From NCBI GenBank assembly GCA_034190875.2, contig CM067358.1:57551945-57615944 (forward strand): DNA of 64,000 nt, in the 5' to 3' direction. Source of the DNA: Urechis unicinctus (taxonomy: Eukaryota > Annelida > Polychaeta > Xenopneusta > Urechidae). The translations under genes were made by a program, and so were the position numbers. The notes under the pieces were generated by a model. That model had not been told where the DNA came from and searched no databases. It was given only the letters and a program-made list of their open reading frames with translations. Shown piece after piece: positions 1-12,995 of the stretch (position 1 is the first letter of the stretch; each line of letters starts with the position of its first letter).

Positions 1-130
1 GATTAAGGTCATGATGATGATTTCGCTGTCACTTTAGTGCGAACGGAACCGGAAGTGAAAATTTTCGACATCCATGAGATCTTGTGATAGGATTGATGCT
101 ATTTATGACAAAAAATCAACCAGTTTGTAT

Positions 131-437
131 ACAAGTTAGGTGCAGTTGTGCACTTGAAACACAAAACTCTTGGCTTTCTCGGTAGAAGAAACAACGTTTG
201 GCGACTTCATTTGGAGAGTAATAGGAGGTCATTCGCATCTATGCTTCCGTTGCGTTTGATCTGCAAGTAGCACCACTATGCTATGCGACTGTGTTTTAAA
301 TCTGGAACATCACATGGTATTGATAGCGGCATACATCTACGCACACACACCATAATTTGTATAACAAGTTAAGTGCAGTTATGCACTTGAAACACAAAAC
401 CAATTATTCTTGGCTTTCTCGGTAGAACAAACAAGGT
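131..437 (+). repeat. Short direct duplication, two copies about 233 bp apart
   Basis: A segment of about 65-74 bp at 131-195 recurs at 364-437. Both copies share the stretches acaagtta, gtgcagtt, gcacttgaaacacaaaac and ttggctttctcggtagaa. The second copy has a small insertion (caattatt) before the shared ttggctttc. The sequence between the copies is not repeated. No coding potential is visible. It looks like a simple local duplication. Confidence 0.85.
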
Positions 438-3400
438 TGTAGCTTTAATTAACAGCTTCGCTGTGGCTCTCTATTGGTTAGATCCACCACACAATTATTT
501 GGTACCGGACATAGGAATAGGTATGGATAAATATGGAACAGAATCTTCTCTGTAGTTGGGTAAAAGTATATTAATGGGTCCATACTCCCCTTTGCACAAT
601 TCTCTTTTGATAATAGACTCCAGGTCACATATGACGTCATAAAACATTTATTGTAGGTCTCAGAACTGAGTGTCATACGACTCATAGTAATGCTAAGATC
701 TATCATTCCATAACCTTGCGATAAATTGAACTAAATACAAGTAGGTTAAAAGTCCGTAAATCTCGAAACACCGTAGAGAATTGCCCCTACTTTTTAGTAC
801 ATTGTAGTGGTCTTGCTGCTCATTCATTTAGAACATTTTTCTTGCTCTTGCATCTTGTGGTCTGCGGCTGCTTTAATGATGCCGCTACATGCATCATAAT
901 TACATTTAATTAAGGAGATGAATGCTGGCAACAAGCGCAAGTCCCTGATCAAATACCGTTATCCACATACATACATTAGAGATCTGGTGAATCAGCTACA
1001 CTGCATTTAAACACATCAATTTCTACAGCAACAAAGGGACATGTATTTATCACTATTTTTATCCTTTAAGTTAGCACCTTTTGTTACAAAGTTCTGTTTA
1101 TTAAATTTTACATAAATGAGATGGGTGGAGGCAAGCGTGGCTATCTATAGAAGCGTGTGCCGAAAACCAAAGAAAAATAAAAATGTATCAACTAACGTCG
1201 CATGCAATTGATTCCCAAAGTTATATATTCACTTTATATCGCACTATCAATGAAACGATGCAAGGTCAACAGTTCTTGGATGTAATTTCCCTAATCACAC
1301 TAACATGCAATTAATTATGCGCCATATGCACTCAGCATAACATTTTCAATTATGACAGTTTATGAAAAGTGAGCACAACATCGAGGTAATTCCCACTTTT
1401 AATAAACGCGAGTTTAATTTGTTTGCACTAATCAGCGATATGCAATCGTTGTGTTCGTAAACAATACAAACGGATTATATCACGAGCTTTGTTATTTGAT
1501 GCATTGCAATGTTTATGAGCATACATTTTTGTAAAGCGCATTATAAAAAGTCGGTAATGCCTTAATCATTAACGACAGCGTCTACCACCCCATGAACTGC
1601 TATAGATACATCATGCCACGCTACCAAACACGACTGGATGCTTAGCATCATGACGCGGTGTAAAACACAACTGTCAACTCAATATCACACAAGCCTGCTT
1701 GACGCACCTTTATTGCGTAAATTACGCTAAGAACATTGTGACACAGATAACTCATACTCGGGAGACTCCGTTGCCGTTCAAGGCCGCGATGTATTGGGTT
1801 CAGGACAGTTATTAACTTTGTGCGTGCGCCAAGAAGAATTGCTTCAGTGTAATGTAGCAAGAAGCATATTATTAATCATGCCATGTCATATGCGACTCAT
1901 GTTTCAGACTCATTTACGGCTCAAAGCTTGCAGCAGCAGCATTCGATCCGAATATAAATACTACTATGAGAGGTATTGATATTAAGTTACACCGATCGAC
2001 ATTGAGCTCATCGTAGAAGACCAACATGGACCTATCAGCGTAATGTTTCTAATGAGAAATGATCGGCTCCGGGAAAGATAAGACATTTCAAAGACACTAG
2101 CTAAACCCAGAGCAACTATTGCAATCAAACTAAATCGTAGACGATGGCAGATATTAACTATTTGCTATTTTGTTTCGTCTTTTGCTGCTATAAATTATAA
2201 TTCCACGATCAACTTCATGTTCCCTTGTAAGACACACGTGCAGACATATACAACAACCATAGCATAGTGCTTCAAATATTGAACGTATTTATTGTCCCTC
2301 AGACGATGCTTCACATGCAATTGTTTTCTATACTGCTGGATCTGGCACGATATGTCAGATATGTTATGCTGTTTTAAGCCAAGTATACGCGAAGTTGCAC
2401 ATATATATCATATAACATGTTAATTGCATGGATATATATTGCAAATCGGTGTTAGTTGGGTGAATATAACGTAACTCACATGTACCTTTGGCAAACGCTA
2501 ATTCAGCTGACACGAACAAGCGCTCCAGAGATATTAAAATTTCCTTGTATTTCAAATAATAATGGTTTTACGAACACTGTTATTTTGAAGGTAGACCATA
2601 TACATGCTTATGTGGCATAACTGTCCATTAGCTTAGAAATATAGCTCAGATAATTTGCAGTAAGCCACGGTCGTAATAACGCTATTCCTCGCACGAAACC
2701 TGTGGCAAGGGGAACAGTATATAGTGGAACAACTTTCGGAGGACAGATATTGGTAATAACACTATTTTATATTCACCGCTAAGCGGAAATAAATTTCTAG
2801 TCGCAGCCACATTTGGTATTGGAAAACTTGTCATCAATTCATCAACCGCTTTACACCAACCAGAATGACCAGAACATGTATGTGACGCTATTACTAATCC
2901 CATCCACACCATTGCCACCTTTAACTATCATAGGCAATAAATAACTCCCCAAACCTGATTTTAGAAGCACAGAGTATGCATTGTATGTTCGCATGTAATT
3001 GTTATTGCGATTTTGGGGTAGGCAGATGAAGTGACACCCATTGCATTCCACGCCCGTCAGTAAAGTACTATCAGTAACTGTCGTAAAATCATTCATTTAC
3101 TGAGTAAATTAGAGTGCAATAACGTAGAAAAGCCATCAGGTGACTTCATTACCGTGTGTTTCCACACAGTCTACCACAGTGTGAGTAATGCCGCAGCCAA
3201 CGGCAATTAAAGATGGCCGTTAGTGACAGATACACCGGGATGCGCTTGTGGCAGCTAGTACGAAATCAACACCACACTGCGCCACCAGACTAGACATCGA
3301 CCGGCGGGTAATTGTCTGCTGGATCCCATCCACACACTGTGTCGATTTAGGATCAAGGTGGAATGCCCAGATGGCTGCAATGCAATTACTTGATAAAGAT

Positions 3401-6159
3401 GGATGGCGGATGATTCACCTTTGTATCTTCTAGCTGGCTAATGTGTCGAATGAGCTCTGCATCGGAGAAGTATTTGTTTAAGAAGTAACTACTCATTAAC
3501 TTTACCCAAAAGAGTATACACGGAACTCGTTTTCTATTTAGCTACGAACACCGCCTACCTGTAGTCCTAGCGAGCCTTTATCTACCAATGCACCTGATTG
3601 TGTACTTCTTTGACTAACAACGCGCAATTACGCAAATGGCCTGGTTCCGTACTGAATCCACACATAGAAACATTAAATGCAGGATTACCTACGAATCAGC
3701 GGTATTTGGACTACGGGTAAATCTCCTAAGCGATACAAGAGCAATACAATATAGCACAATCCCAAAAGTTCCACACAAGTGTTACTCATCCCATGCTACT
3801 TATGTCTATGATTGCAGTTTAAGCAAGTCTCCCTTCACATCGCAGTAAGCCTGATATCATGTAGTGGTGGAGTAATACGACTTCAAACCTTTCTCTGACT
3901 TTCAGTTCGGTCATGCTCTCATCCTAAGCCATTTTTCACTGATATGCGCTTCGATTTCGGTAAGGAACAAGCTACGTCAGACCAACACTTTCACTTTGTG
4001 ACGGTTGAATAAAAATTAATACATATACGGCAAAGACCCATGGTGTTCAAGCTATTCGTATATTTCACGGTATGTACTGTGTCCCAGTTTAGCGCATTGG
4101 CTGGTCCAGATTTTCTATAAGACATTTTTTTGTCTATTCAAAAAGACATATCACCGTTTTATAGGATCGTCACGACACAATCCCTGTATTGACTAACAGG
4201 TTTATGACTGTTATATGATTTAATCGAAGTGTTGTTAATTGCATTAAGATATTTAATGATGCATATCCATCTTTCCCTCTATAGGGTCAATGGTAGAAGA
4301 CATTGACCGAATAATGTTTCTGCTTTATGTTCAGTGATCATGTTCAAGTATGCGTCCGCTACCCGTGTATTTGTTCACAAATCCCCTCTTCGGCCATTTG
4401 GAGCCATGCAGCTAGAATCTTTCAAGATGTAAAGATACATACAAGCTCTTACCAAAAATTACCGTGAGCTGTATATCAAATAATCACTCTAGCGCAACCC
4501 GCTTCCAAATCTACAATACATTTTCCAAATCGATCACAGGGTATCAATAGTTTTGCTCTGGTGTTATTTGCTACCTCGCTAACACAAGGGTTGCAAGTAA
4601 GTTTCAGCGCACTTGCCACATTTATCATTTTACAATGTGTATTTCGTCTGCTTATCCATAAGTATTCTGCAGATTTGAACGGTATTTTCAACAGCATGAT
4701 AAAGGGATGAGTTATTGAGTGCAATTTATCATAAACCGAAGCACCCAGATATAAACTGCTCGTGTGCAAGATGAGAGCCTGTCCTACTAACCAGCGTACA
4801 CAGCAGTGGCCCGCGGAACCGCGTTTGTTAGAGGTAACATTGATACGTTATGCTCAGTATATAATTGTGAACAGCATCAAATAATAGCTTAAGTCAGTCT
4901 GGGTCTTGGCCATAAGACAAACCACTGTTGAACAATTGTCTAAAGGGAACAGTAAAATATTTCGGCGAGTAAGGTGAAAATCAGGACCATTTTTAGAATA
5001 GCCACAATGACACGGCGTGTATGAGAATGGATCCTTCAATCAGCAAACGTTGTGTGAATCGGTAGACCATGTTGGTGTCACTCTTCTTTTGCTTGTCCGC
5101 GTGATTGCTCCACAAAGAAATTCAAATCCACAAAACAGTCGTCAGTGCTTCAGATCGATATTCTTCAACATTAAGTCATATTCAATTCGAATATTTATCT
5201 TTGTTTGTTAAACAACCGACCCGTTTGTGCCTATTTTCGCTGTTGGGGTTATGACAAAGCACCGCAATATAACCTGGCATCAAACGACATAAGATAGATT
5301 GGTTAGGCCATATTCGGCATCATTTAGGCAGGTGTAAGTGAGCTTCAATAGCACGACATGACACCCAAGATAAATGGGTATGACTATTTCCGATCTTCTG
5401 GCACACTGTCAAAGTATATGCCGAGAACGAATCAACTAACATCCGTTGTTTATCTTTTGTGCAAATGGTCTTTGGAATAGCTGCTGTGTTTAATTTTGTT
5501 GACTAAGTGCTCACGACACATGAAACCGTTTGACTGTACAACGGTTATGCCAAGTTGTGATGCAAAAGTCGATTTCAATGTGCTTGATGATCTCATTAAA
5601 ATTCTCCTAAGCACTAGATATTTTGGTCATCACCACAACTAGGATGCCAACTCGGTATTGTCATGGATTTGCTGCAATATATGGATTTAATGTGGCAATG
5701 ATTGCCAAAGTTTGTCAATGTCAGGTGATATTAACGGAGAGTATAAAGCTTAGCTATGAGGGCTCATTATGTGGTGATTCTGCCAATTAGTGGAATACAC
5801 ACCAGTCATCAAGTGGCGATACCATGAAATCATCAAAAGCACGTGGGATTGTTGATCCATTGCCAAGATGCTACTTGTAGATGTTAACATTTGTTATAAA
5901 AAACATATTTTATGAATCTAATTCAGGCTTATCTATTTGCACGATAGGGAAACAAGAAGATTACATCAGAGAAATACGGGCAGCAGCTATGGATGTCGAC
6001 TGTGAATGATGGCAGGTTTCTTGTGCTTGACAGATAAAGTATATTGCAATGAAAATGTGGGATAAACTGAAACGCCAATTCGTTTTATCGCTTCTAATAG
6101 CCACACTTGTTTCTGAAGTGATAGATTGTGTGTTCCTGTGTAGGGATTTGTAGATGGCT
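438..6159. other. Stretch with no recognisable gene or repeat
   Basis: Nothing here could be assigned. Open frames are short (under 100 codons), scattered on both strands, and resemble no family I know. No tRNA-like B box with a matching A box, no simple-sequence tract and no long inverted repeat was noticed. Exons of a split gene cannot be excluded by eye. Confidence 0.5.
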
Positions 6160-6203
6160 GTGGTGGTGGTGGTGGCGGAAGGGTGGGGGGTGGGGGGGTG
6201 TTG
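6160..6203 (+). repeat. G-rich GGT/GGGT simple sequence
   Basis: A (GGT)n stretch (6160-6174) runs into runs of three, six and seven Gs separated by single bases (6181-6200). With four or more closely spaced G-runs, the + strand could fold as a G-quadruplex. It lies just upstream of a local duplication that also contains long G-runs. Confidence 0.8.
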
Positions 6204-6360
6204 ATCCATGACAACCCTCTTAAATCATTTGTTGCAGCATGTTCAACTAATAAAACAACCGGAAACCATAGTTAGTGTTATGGCAGACCACCACTACAAC
6301 AGTCGTGCGTAGTTTGTAATTGATGTCTATACGGCGATGACCGTAACATTAGTATAGCAG

Positions 6361-7036
6361 CTGCGGATGGATATGTTAATGATTTTCATCTGCCGTCAGG
6401 TAAGCTCTTGCTCTGCTAGCCATTCTCACAGCTCTAATTAGTCCAGCCTCTGAAAAACAGGGCACGGCACGGCATCCGATAAATCATTCATCAGATCACA
6501 TCCGGGAAAGGGGGGGGGGGTTGGTCCAAGTACATGCTTTGTCGAAGTGTTAACGAGGTGACATTAGTCACGCCGCTGGATGTTTCTTTTTTGACAACGA
6601 GCTCTATAATAGAATAATGGAATGCAAGGTGTACGGTTTTTGCAGGGTGTATGGTTTTTGTATCTATAGAACGGAATATCACTTTAAGTTGATTGGGCCA
6701 TGTAGTGTTTTTTAATGCCAATGACGACCATGAACGATATGAATTGATATTCAGAGCCCCATCCATTGGGTCTACAGCCTGCGGATATGTTTAATGATTT
6801 TATCTGCCGTCAGGTAAGCTTTTGCTCTGCTAGCCATTCAAAACAGGGCACATCCGATACACATTCACACACACACGGGAAAGGGTGGGGGGGGGGGGGG
6901 GGGGGGGGTGGGTGGTCCAAGTACATGCTTTGTCGAGGAGTTAACACACAGCCCGCACACAACACACACACACAGGTGTACACACTACACGGAATACACA
7001 GTTGACATGTACATGCCAATGACGACCATGAACGAC
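6361..7036 (+). repeat. Tandem duplication of about 0.38 kb with poly-G tracts
   Basis: Copy 1 is 6361-6741 and copy 2 is 6779-7036. Shared anchors in the same order are ctgcggat, atctgccgtcaggtaagct, ttgctctgctagccattc, catccgata, tggtccaagtacatgctttg and tgccaatgacgaccatgaac. Each copy has a G-run in the same place: 11 Gs at 6510-6520 and 22 Gs at 6887-6908. Copy 2 has lost sequence relative to copy 1 and is rich in CA dinucleotides. Open frames here simply translate the G-runs. Confidence 0.85.
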
Positions 7037-7088
7037 ACACATTCACCCACACACAGCCACACATATATACACACACACACACACACAC

Positions 7089-7182
<94 letters not shown>

Positions 7183-7345
7183 CATATATATATATATATA
7201 TGAATATATATATACCATATATATATATATACATATATATATACATACATAAAATTGAAATATATATATATTCATATATATATATATTTATATATTTATA
7301 ACTATGTATTTAAATTTATATATATATATATATTTATATATGGGT
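7037..7345. repeat. (CA)n then (TA)n microsatellite
   Basis: ACAC-rich sequence (about 7040-7089) passes into near-pure (TA)n (about 7090-7175) and then interrupted TA sequence to about 7345. Minus-strand frames through it are Tyr-Ile runs and are not genes. Confidence 0.95.
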
Positions 7346-7839
7346 ATATTTATAAAACTTTGATAACGCGCTGTCATCATATAGTTTCAAAATGTTTTTA
7401 TGTGGGTTTGAGATTATTTTGTACCATTTGTAGGCAGGATTAATGCTTCACTTAGCTGATGCAAGAGAAAACATTACGATTGTACCCCAATAATCCGTTA
7501 TCCAGGGATTATTTAATACCTGATAATTAAGAGGAAGGTCTCGTCCATTGAGGTCGACTTGCCCTATAACTATCAAGAATAGTGGCTAAATGGCATGAAA
7601 CGACGAATCCGACATATGTCATCACTGTACAATCTTTGGCACCAGTACAGCAATGACTGTCGGTTACTGTTCGCAGAACGGTTCGCTTCTTCAGTAACGT
7701 TGTCGTGCTTACACATCAATTTGGCTATTATCAGTAAACGCTATAAGCAATGGCTGAAATGCCTAAGATTGGTTCTAGCGCAGCATCAACCGAATACAGC
7801 CCTAAATGATGAATTGCTACCTGGTCATCAATGCATTAT

Positions 7840-9186
7840 ACCCTGCCATGGATGGTCTGCTGATTCTAAGAATAACAATGTCACCGCAACATATGCGCAG
7901 CCTTTTTCACAGTTATCTAATCTTTTGGTTTGCTGTTGATATTCTACAGTTGTTGTTTATAAATTTCCAATGAATGTCTGCTGCAATTTTTCGTTTACGA
8001 CAATATGCATTCGTCTTACTGGCTTTACCTGACACTACAAATAGCCACGACGGCAGCTCAAAATGCCGTAAACAGATCGCCTAAGATATCCCCGTGGTAA
8101 TAGCATGTAAACGGGAAAGTCTGTAAACAAACAGGATTTTACAGAACAGATTAGAAGTTTTCCGGTCACCAGACCTGTGGTTGCATATAATGACAGCTGT
8201 CTGTTGACGGCATTGTATGACCTATCAACAGGATACAATTCACGTGTTGGGACGAGTGGTGCTGCACGACAAACAGCTCTACCTATTACACATGTATCGT
8301 AATGACCATAAACTCTAGCTTCATGTTATAAAACCGTGACTGTATGTCACTTGGCCAGTCGTTTTGTCATCTATATATTGCTGAATTTGAATCGTATTCC
8401 TCTCACAACGTCGTCTGAAGAGCTAAAGACATTTTGCACGTAAAATAAACAATGTTCGTAGATTCAGTGCAAGCTTCTGGTTTCGCCCTATAACCCTCTT
8501 GTCTCTCATAGTCTCCATAATATATCATCAATTACTTCGAATTAAAAACATTCTACAACAATTCACCAAACATAATACGTCGGAAGTATAAATAGCAACT
8601 GCATTGGTGATAGAGGTCATGACATTTTTCCGTTCAGAATTTATTTTTGACCATCCACCTCATGTACGCCGACTTGAAGGACATATCTGACCAATTGGAG
8701 GGTCGTCATTGTCACCTACTTATAACATCGATTTTGTCAGATGCGTCAAATATGAGACCGGGGTTTATAGCTTATTTTCTAGTCACACAAGCCTTACAAT
8801 AAATTAATACGTGTGCCTCTGGACGCATATGGGCTCTGTGCACATTATGAATCACGTTATTTTAATAAGGGAGATGCATAAGATATGCCCAAGGTACAGC
8901 ATTTCATGAGGTGACATGACCGCAAATACATATCCAAATACATATCCAACGCAATAAAGCGAATTATCATACACCTCTTCAACCAAAAGCGATGATATCT
9001 TGGCTTATTTAAGATTCCAAATACGATTCCTGCTCACAGAAATATAAACTGTAGTACTCAGTCAATACACAAACATAAATGATTCTAAGTTGTGTAAAAA
9101 ATGTTTTATCTTATGTTATAATTGGCAAACAATACCATGCAATGCCTTAACTATTTACAACTTGTATTATATATTATATATATATA

Positions 9187-9235
<49 letters not shown>

Positions 9236-9255
9236 TATATTTATACATGTATATA

Positions 9256-9326
<71 letters not shown>

Positions 9327-9485
9327 ATATGCATATATATATGCATGGATATATGGACATTTATGAATATATGGAAAGAACTATATGACAAATAATAGTG
9401 GATCGAACATCATTAGTGTCAAACCAATAACTTGCTATATAACTTGCTTTATAGTGATTCTTGACATGATATAAAAAAGTCAACA

Positions 9486-9487
<2 letters not shown>
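7840..9487 (+). repeat. Diverged left-flank relative of the 5.4-kb unit
   Basis: From about 7840 to 9040 the sequence is collinear, with many substitutions and indels, with 19485-20740 of unit 1. Shared anchors include aataacaatgtcaccgcaac, atatgcgcagcc, cagttatctaatctttt, tgcattcgtct, tagcatgtaaac, ctgtaaacaaacagg, tttacagaacagattaga, ggccagtcgttttgtca, gagatgcataagat and atgaccgcaaatac. A following segment (9364-9487, after a (TA)n tract) matches 54459-54600 in the right flank, including tgattcttgacat. No open frame is conserved between this copy and the young units. Confidence 0.85.
9168..9345. repeat. (TA)n microsatellite with interruptions
   Basis: TA repeats with sparse interruptions, embedded in the left-flank relative of the array unit. 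Tyr-Ile open frames across it are artefacts of the repeat. Confidence 0.95.
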
Positions 9488-9580
<93 letters not shown>

Positions 9581-9587
9581 TATACAT

Positions 9588-9629
<42 letters not shown>

Positions 9630-9690
9630 GTGTATTGTGTATATATATTATGTGTGTGTTTTGTGTCCATTTATATATATACATATATGC
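9488..9690. repeat. (TA)n microsatellite, long, with GTGT edge
   Basis: A near-pure TA tract from about 9488 to 9625 is followed by mixed TA/TG sequence. It starts directly after the short module shared with 54459-54600. The 151-codon minus-strand frame spanning it is mostly Tyr-Ile. Confidence 0.95.
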
Positions 9691-10109
9691 ATATATATAT
9701 ATGACTGTATAAGATGATTTGTGTTTGTTGATTAACCATTGATTTTCCCTATGGCAGGTTGGAAGTCCTGTCTCCTCCTTGTACACCTGCTTATTTCTGT
9801 CTCCACCCTGAAGCAAAAAATAAGATCAAATATTAACATGATATAAAGGAAAAAGAGATGTGTTGGCATGGCAGATGGGAAGGAAGTACGAATTAATGGA
9901 TAGGATATAACATCCAGGCACGGATTATCTGGTCAGTAATTGATACTCATGCATAAAAGAGCAAACAAGTTCATGGTGACTGATCAGATATTTAGACAAT
10001 GGCAATGTGGAAAGTTCTCCAAGTAAATAGTAACAGCAATCCCCTACAAACTCTCAATCACACACTGATGTATTTACTGGAATCGCCTCATATACTCCAG
10101 AAAGACTGA
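9691..10109. other. No feature seen
   Basis: AT-rich unique-looking sequence between the (TA)n tract and the 31-bp minisatellite. No reading frame, tRNA-like structure or repeat was recognised. Confidence 0.5.
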
Positions 10110-11270
10110 CAATATTTCAATGCTCTGGCTTAGATGTTTCAAAATAGCCATATACCCCATTTAAATGGACTGGAGTAGCCATTGATCATATTTTATTGCC
10201 ATACACCATATCTCAATATATTGTAGTAGTTGTACACCATATGTAAATAAACTAGAATAGTCAGGGTTCATATTTCAATGTACAGGAGTAGTCATACACC
10301 ATATTTCAATGTACCGGAGTAGTCATACACTTTATTTCAATGGACTGGAGTAGCCATACACCATATTGCAAGGGACAAGAGTAGCCTTACACCATATTTT
10401 AATGGACAGGAGTATCCTTACACCATGTATCAATGGACTAGACTAGCCGTGCACCATATTTCAATCGACTTAGGAAGCCGTACACCATATTTCAATGCAA
10501 CGTTGTAACCATACACCATATTTAAATAGTCTGGATAGTCAGGATTCATAATAAGATGGACTTGATTAGCTGTACATCATATTCAAATGAGCTGGAGCAT
10601 CCATACACCCTATTTTAATGGACTTGAGTAGCAGTACACCATATATCAATATACTGGAGTAGCCATTCACCATATTTTAATGAACATAAGTAGCCATACA
10701 CTATGATTCAATGGACTGGAGTAGCCATACACCATATATCAATGGACTGGAATAACCATAACCATATTTTATTGGATTGGAGTAGCAATACACCATTTTT
10801 CTATGGACTTTATTAGCTGTACACGCAATTTCTATGTATTTGAGTAGCTGTGCACCATGTTTCAATGGACTGGAGCAACCATATACCATATTTCAATAGA
10901 CTTAAGTAGCCATACACCACATTTCAATGTAATGGTGTAGCCATACACCATATTTCAATAGTCTAGAGTAGTCAGGGTTCATTATTAGATGGACTTGAGA
11001 AGCTGTACACCATGTTTCAATGGAATGGAGGAGCTGTACACCATATTTCAATGGACTGGACTAGCCATATACCATATATCAATAGCCTGGAGTAGTCAGG
11101 GTTCACACAAGGGTTGCTTTACACTGTATTTCAATGTAAGTAACTGTACATCTTAACTTAACGGACTGGAGTGGCTGTAAACCCTATATCAACAGACTGG
11201 AATTATTGGTGTTCATTTTTCAATAGACTGGAGTAGGTGTACACCATATTTGAAATGACTGAAATGAATA
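10110..11270 (+). repeat. 31-bp minisatellite, large block
   Basis: About 35 imperfect copies of a unit of about 31 bp, whose parts read catatttcaatggactgga, gtagccata and cac. Copies vary by substitution and by small indels, so no reading frame runs through the block. Some copies carry a variant tail containing tagtcagggttcat, for example near 10260, 10540, 10970 and 11095. The tail recurs at spaced intervals, which suggests a higher-order repeat inside the block. Confidence 0.9.
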
Positions 11271-11454
11271 ATTACCATCAGAAGACTTCATGTATGATTG
11301 AGGCCATTTCTCCACGGTTTACATGGACATAATGGTTTAATCAATTTTGTATCTAATAGACCATCTAGGTTTATCATGGTTTGCACGGAGCTAACAATGT
11401 AAGCAGGGTTCATTTGTATAGTGAGGAGAGTTGAAAATGTACTATGTACTTTTT

Positions 11455-12040
11455 GTTGTAATAACCCAAGCGTCTCAAGTCATGAAGGGTTACATTTTAT
11501 ATCACTAGTTGCCATCAATAACAGAGGGGCCCATGAGTAATTTGGAGCAGCTCATTTGCTTTCTTTTTTGAAAATAATTTTTTCTCAACTTATTTAGGGT
11601 CAAAGGTCATTAAGGGCTGATTATAGATGTCTAGTTACCATCCACATCAGAGGGGTCCATATATATTACTGAAAAACTAGCTTGCTGTTGGATTAACTTA
11701 GGAGTGATTTACATGTGCTATTTTTCTCAAATAGCACATGAGTCAAAAGTCATAATGGGCATTTTGTTTATATGGCAGGGAAACATCAACATCATAGGGT
11801 TCACATGTTATTTTGAACAGCTAGCTCACTTAATAAAGATACATGCCATTATAATCAAAAACAAATTTGTCCATTGGGTAAGCATCAATATTTATTTTAC
11901 AAGTTTTATTCAAATAACATAGGGGACAAAGGTAGTAATGAGCTAGTTTTTTATGGCAAGGATCCATCAACGATCATAGGGGTCCATGTTTAATTTGGGG
12001 TAGCTAGCTTGCTTTATAGGGAAATGTGTTTTCTGCAGTT
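11455..12040 (+). repeat. Four-copy diverged tandem repeat (126-181 bp spacing)
   Basis: An anchor of the form catcaacatcagaggggtcc begins at about 11513, 11639, 11784 and 11965. Each is followed by a segment like agctagcttgcttt. Between anchors recurs a motif like gtcaaaggtcattaagggc followed by tttatatggca. The copies are much more diverged than the 31-bp repeats that flank this block on both sides. Confidence 0.75.
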
Positions 12041-12174
12041 ATTCTATATTGGATTTAGACAGGACAAGAGGTTTTATCCTATTAACTCAGGGATAGATGA
12101 ATGGATAGAGGCTGAAGCAGAGGTATATGAATTATGATAGGCTCTGCCAACCAGAAGAGCTAATAAAAAAAGAG

Positions 12175-12470
12175 TGGTCATACACCATATTCTAATGGAG
12201 TTTTAGTAGCAGTGGGTTTTGGATTGACTGGAGCTGCTGTACATCATATTTTAATAAACCTACTACTATATACCAATGCACTAGAATGCACTTCAAGGCA
12301 ATGTAGTAGTCATACGCCAAATACCAATGGACTGGATAAGTCATACACTGCATTTCAATAGACTGAAGTTGCATAAACAAGGACCTCAGTAGTTTTACAC
12401 TGCATTTAGATGGAGTTAAAAAGCAGTACATGATACTTCAATGGATTTAAATGAGCATTCACTATATTTG
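12175..12470 (+). repeat. 31-bp minisatellite, small degenerate block
   Basis: About nine degenerate copies of the 31-bp unit seen at 10110-11270, recognisable from catacaccatat, caatggactgga and gtagtcatac. One further isolated copy lies near 12842-12875. It probably formed one array with the larger block before the four-copy repeat came to lie between them. Confidence 0.8.
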
Positions 12471-12995
12471 ATAAGCATTATTTTAGTGCCAGGCTCAATG
12501 TTTTAAAATACTTCTGTTTTCGCCCCTATTGAACATTGTGTAGAACAATAGATAAATGAGTGATGACTGACAGGTTACTACTGGTGCATTTCCATTAGCT
12601 GTGCAATTCCATAATCTATCAGTATCATTACCCCAACTCTGCTGTTTTAAGCTTCTTTCTAGGACCTATCAGGTTCTGTATTTGGGTTATTATTTGCATC
12701 CTTCAAAAATAAGAAATTAATCCCAACAACAACCTTAGAAATAGCAAGGGTCAAAGATTACATTCATTTTAGGGATATTGTTTCCAATAATTGAAAATTA
12801 CACAACACTATGTTCATGATGTTTGTTCAGATGCACCTTTAAAATGGATTTGAGCAGCTAGGCACCATATTTCACAAGTGTAGTATTAACCTCCATTGAT
12901 CATGCTGATATAACATGAACCACTGACAATCTGATTTATGCTTTTAATAAAGTATCGGAGTTCCGTTCTTAGCGGATCGGTTGTAATATTACTTA

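Noticed and set aside
9361-9816. A 151-codon minus-strand frame
   Set aside because: Its centre is a Tyr-Ile run encoded by (TA)n. The same reason rejects the long frames at 6810-7250, 18340-18684, 23797-24255, 37953-38306 and others.
10110-11270. CRISPR-like array of regularly spaced repeats
   Set aside because: The repeats are directly adjacent 31-bp minisatellite copies without unique spacers, in a eukaryotic context.
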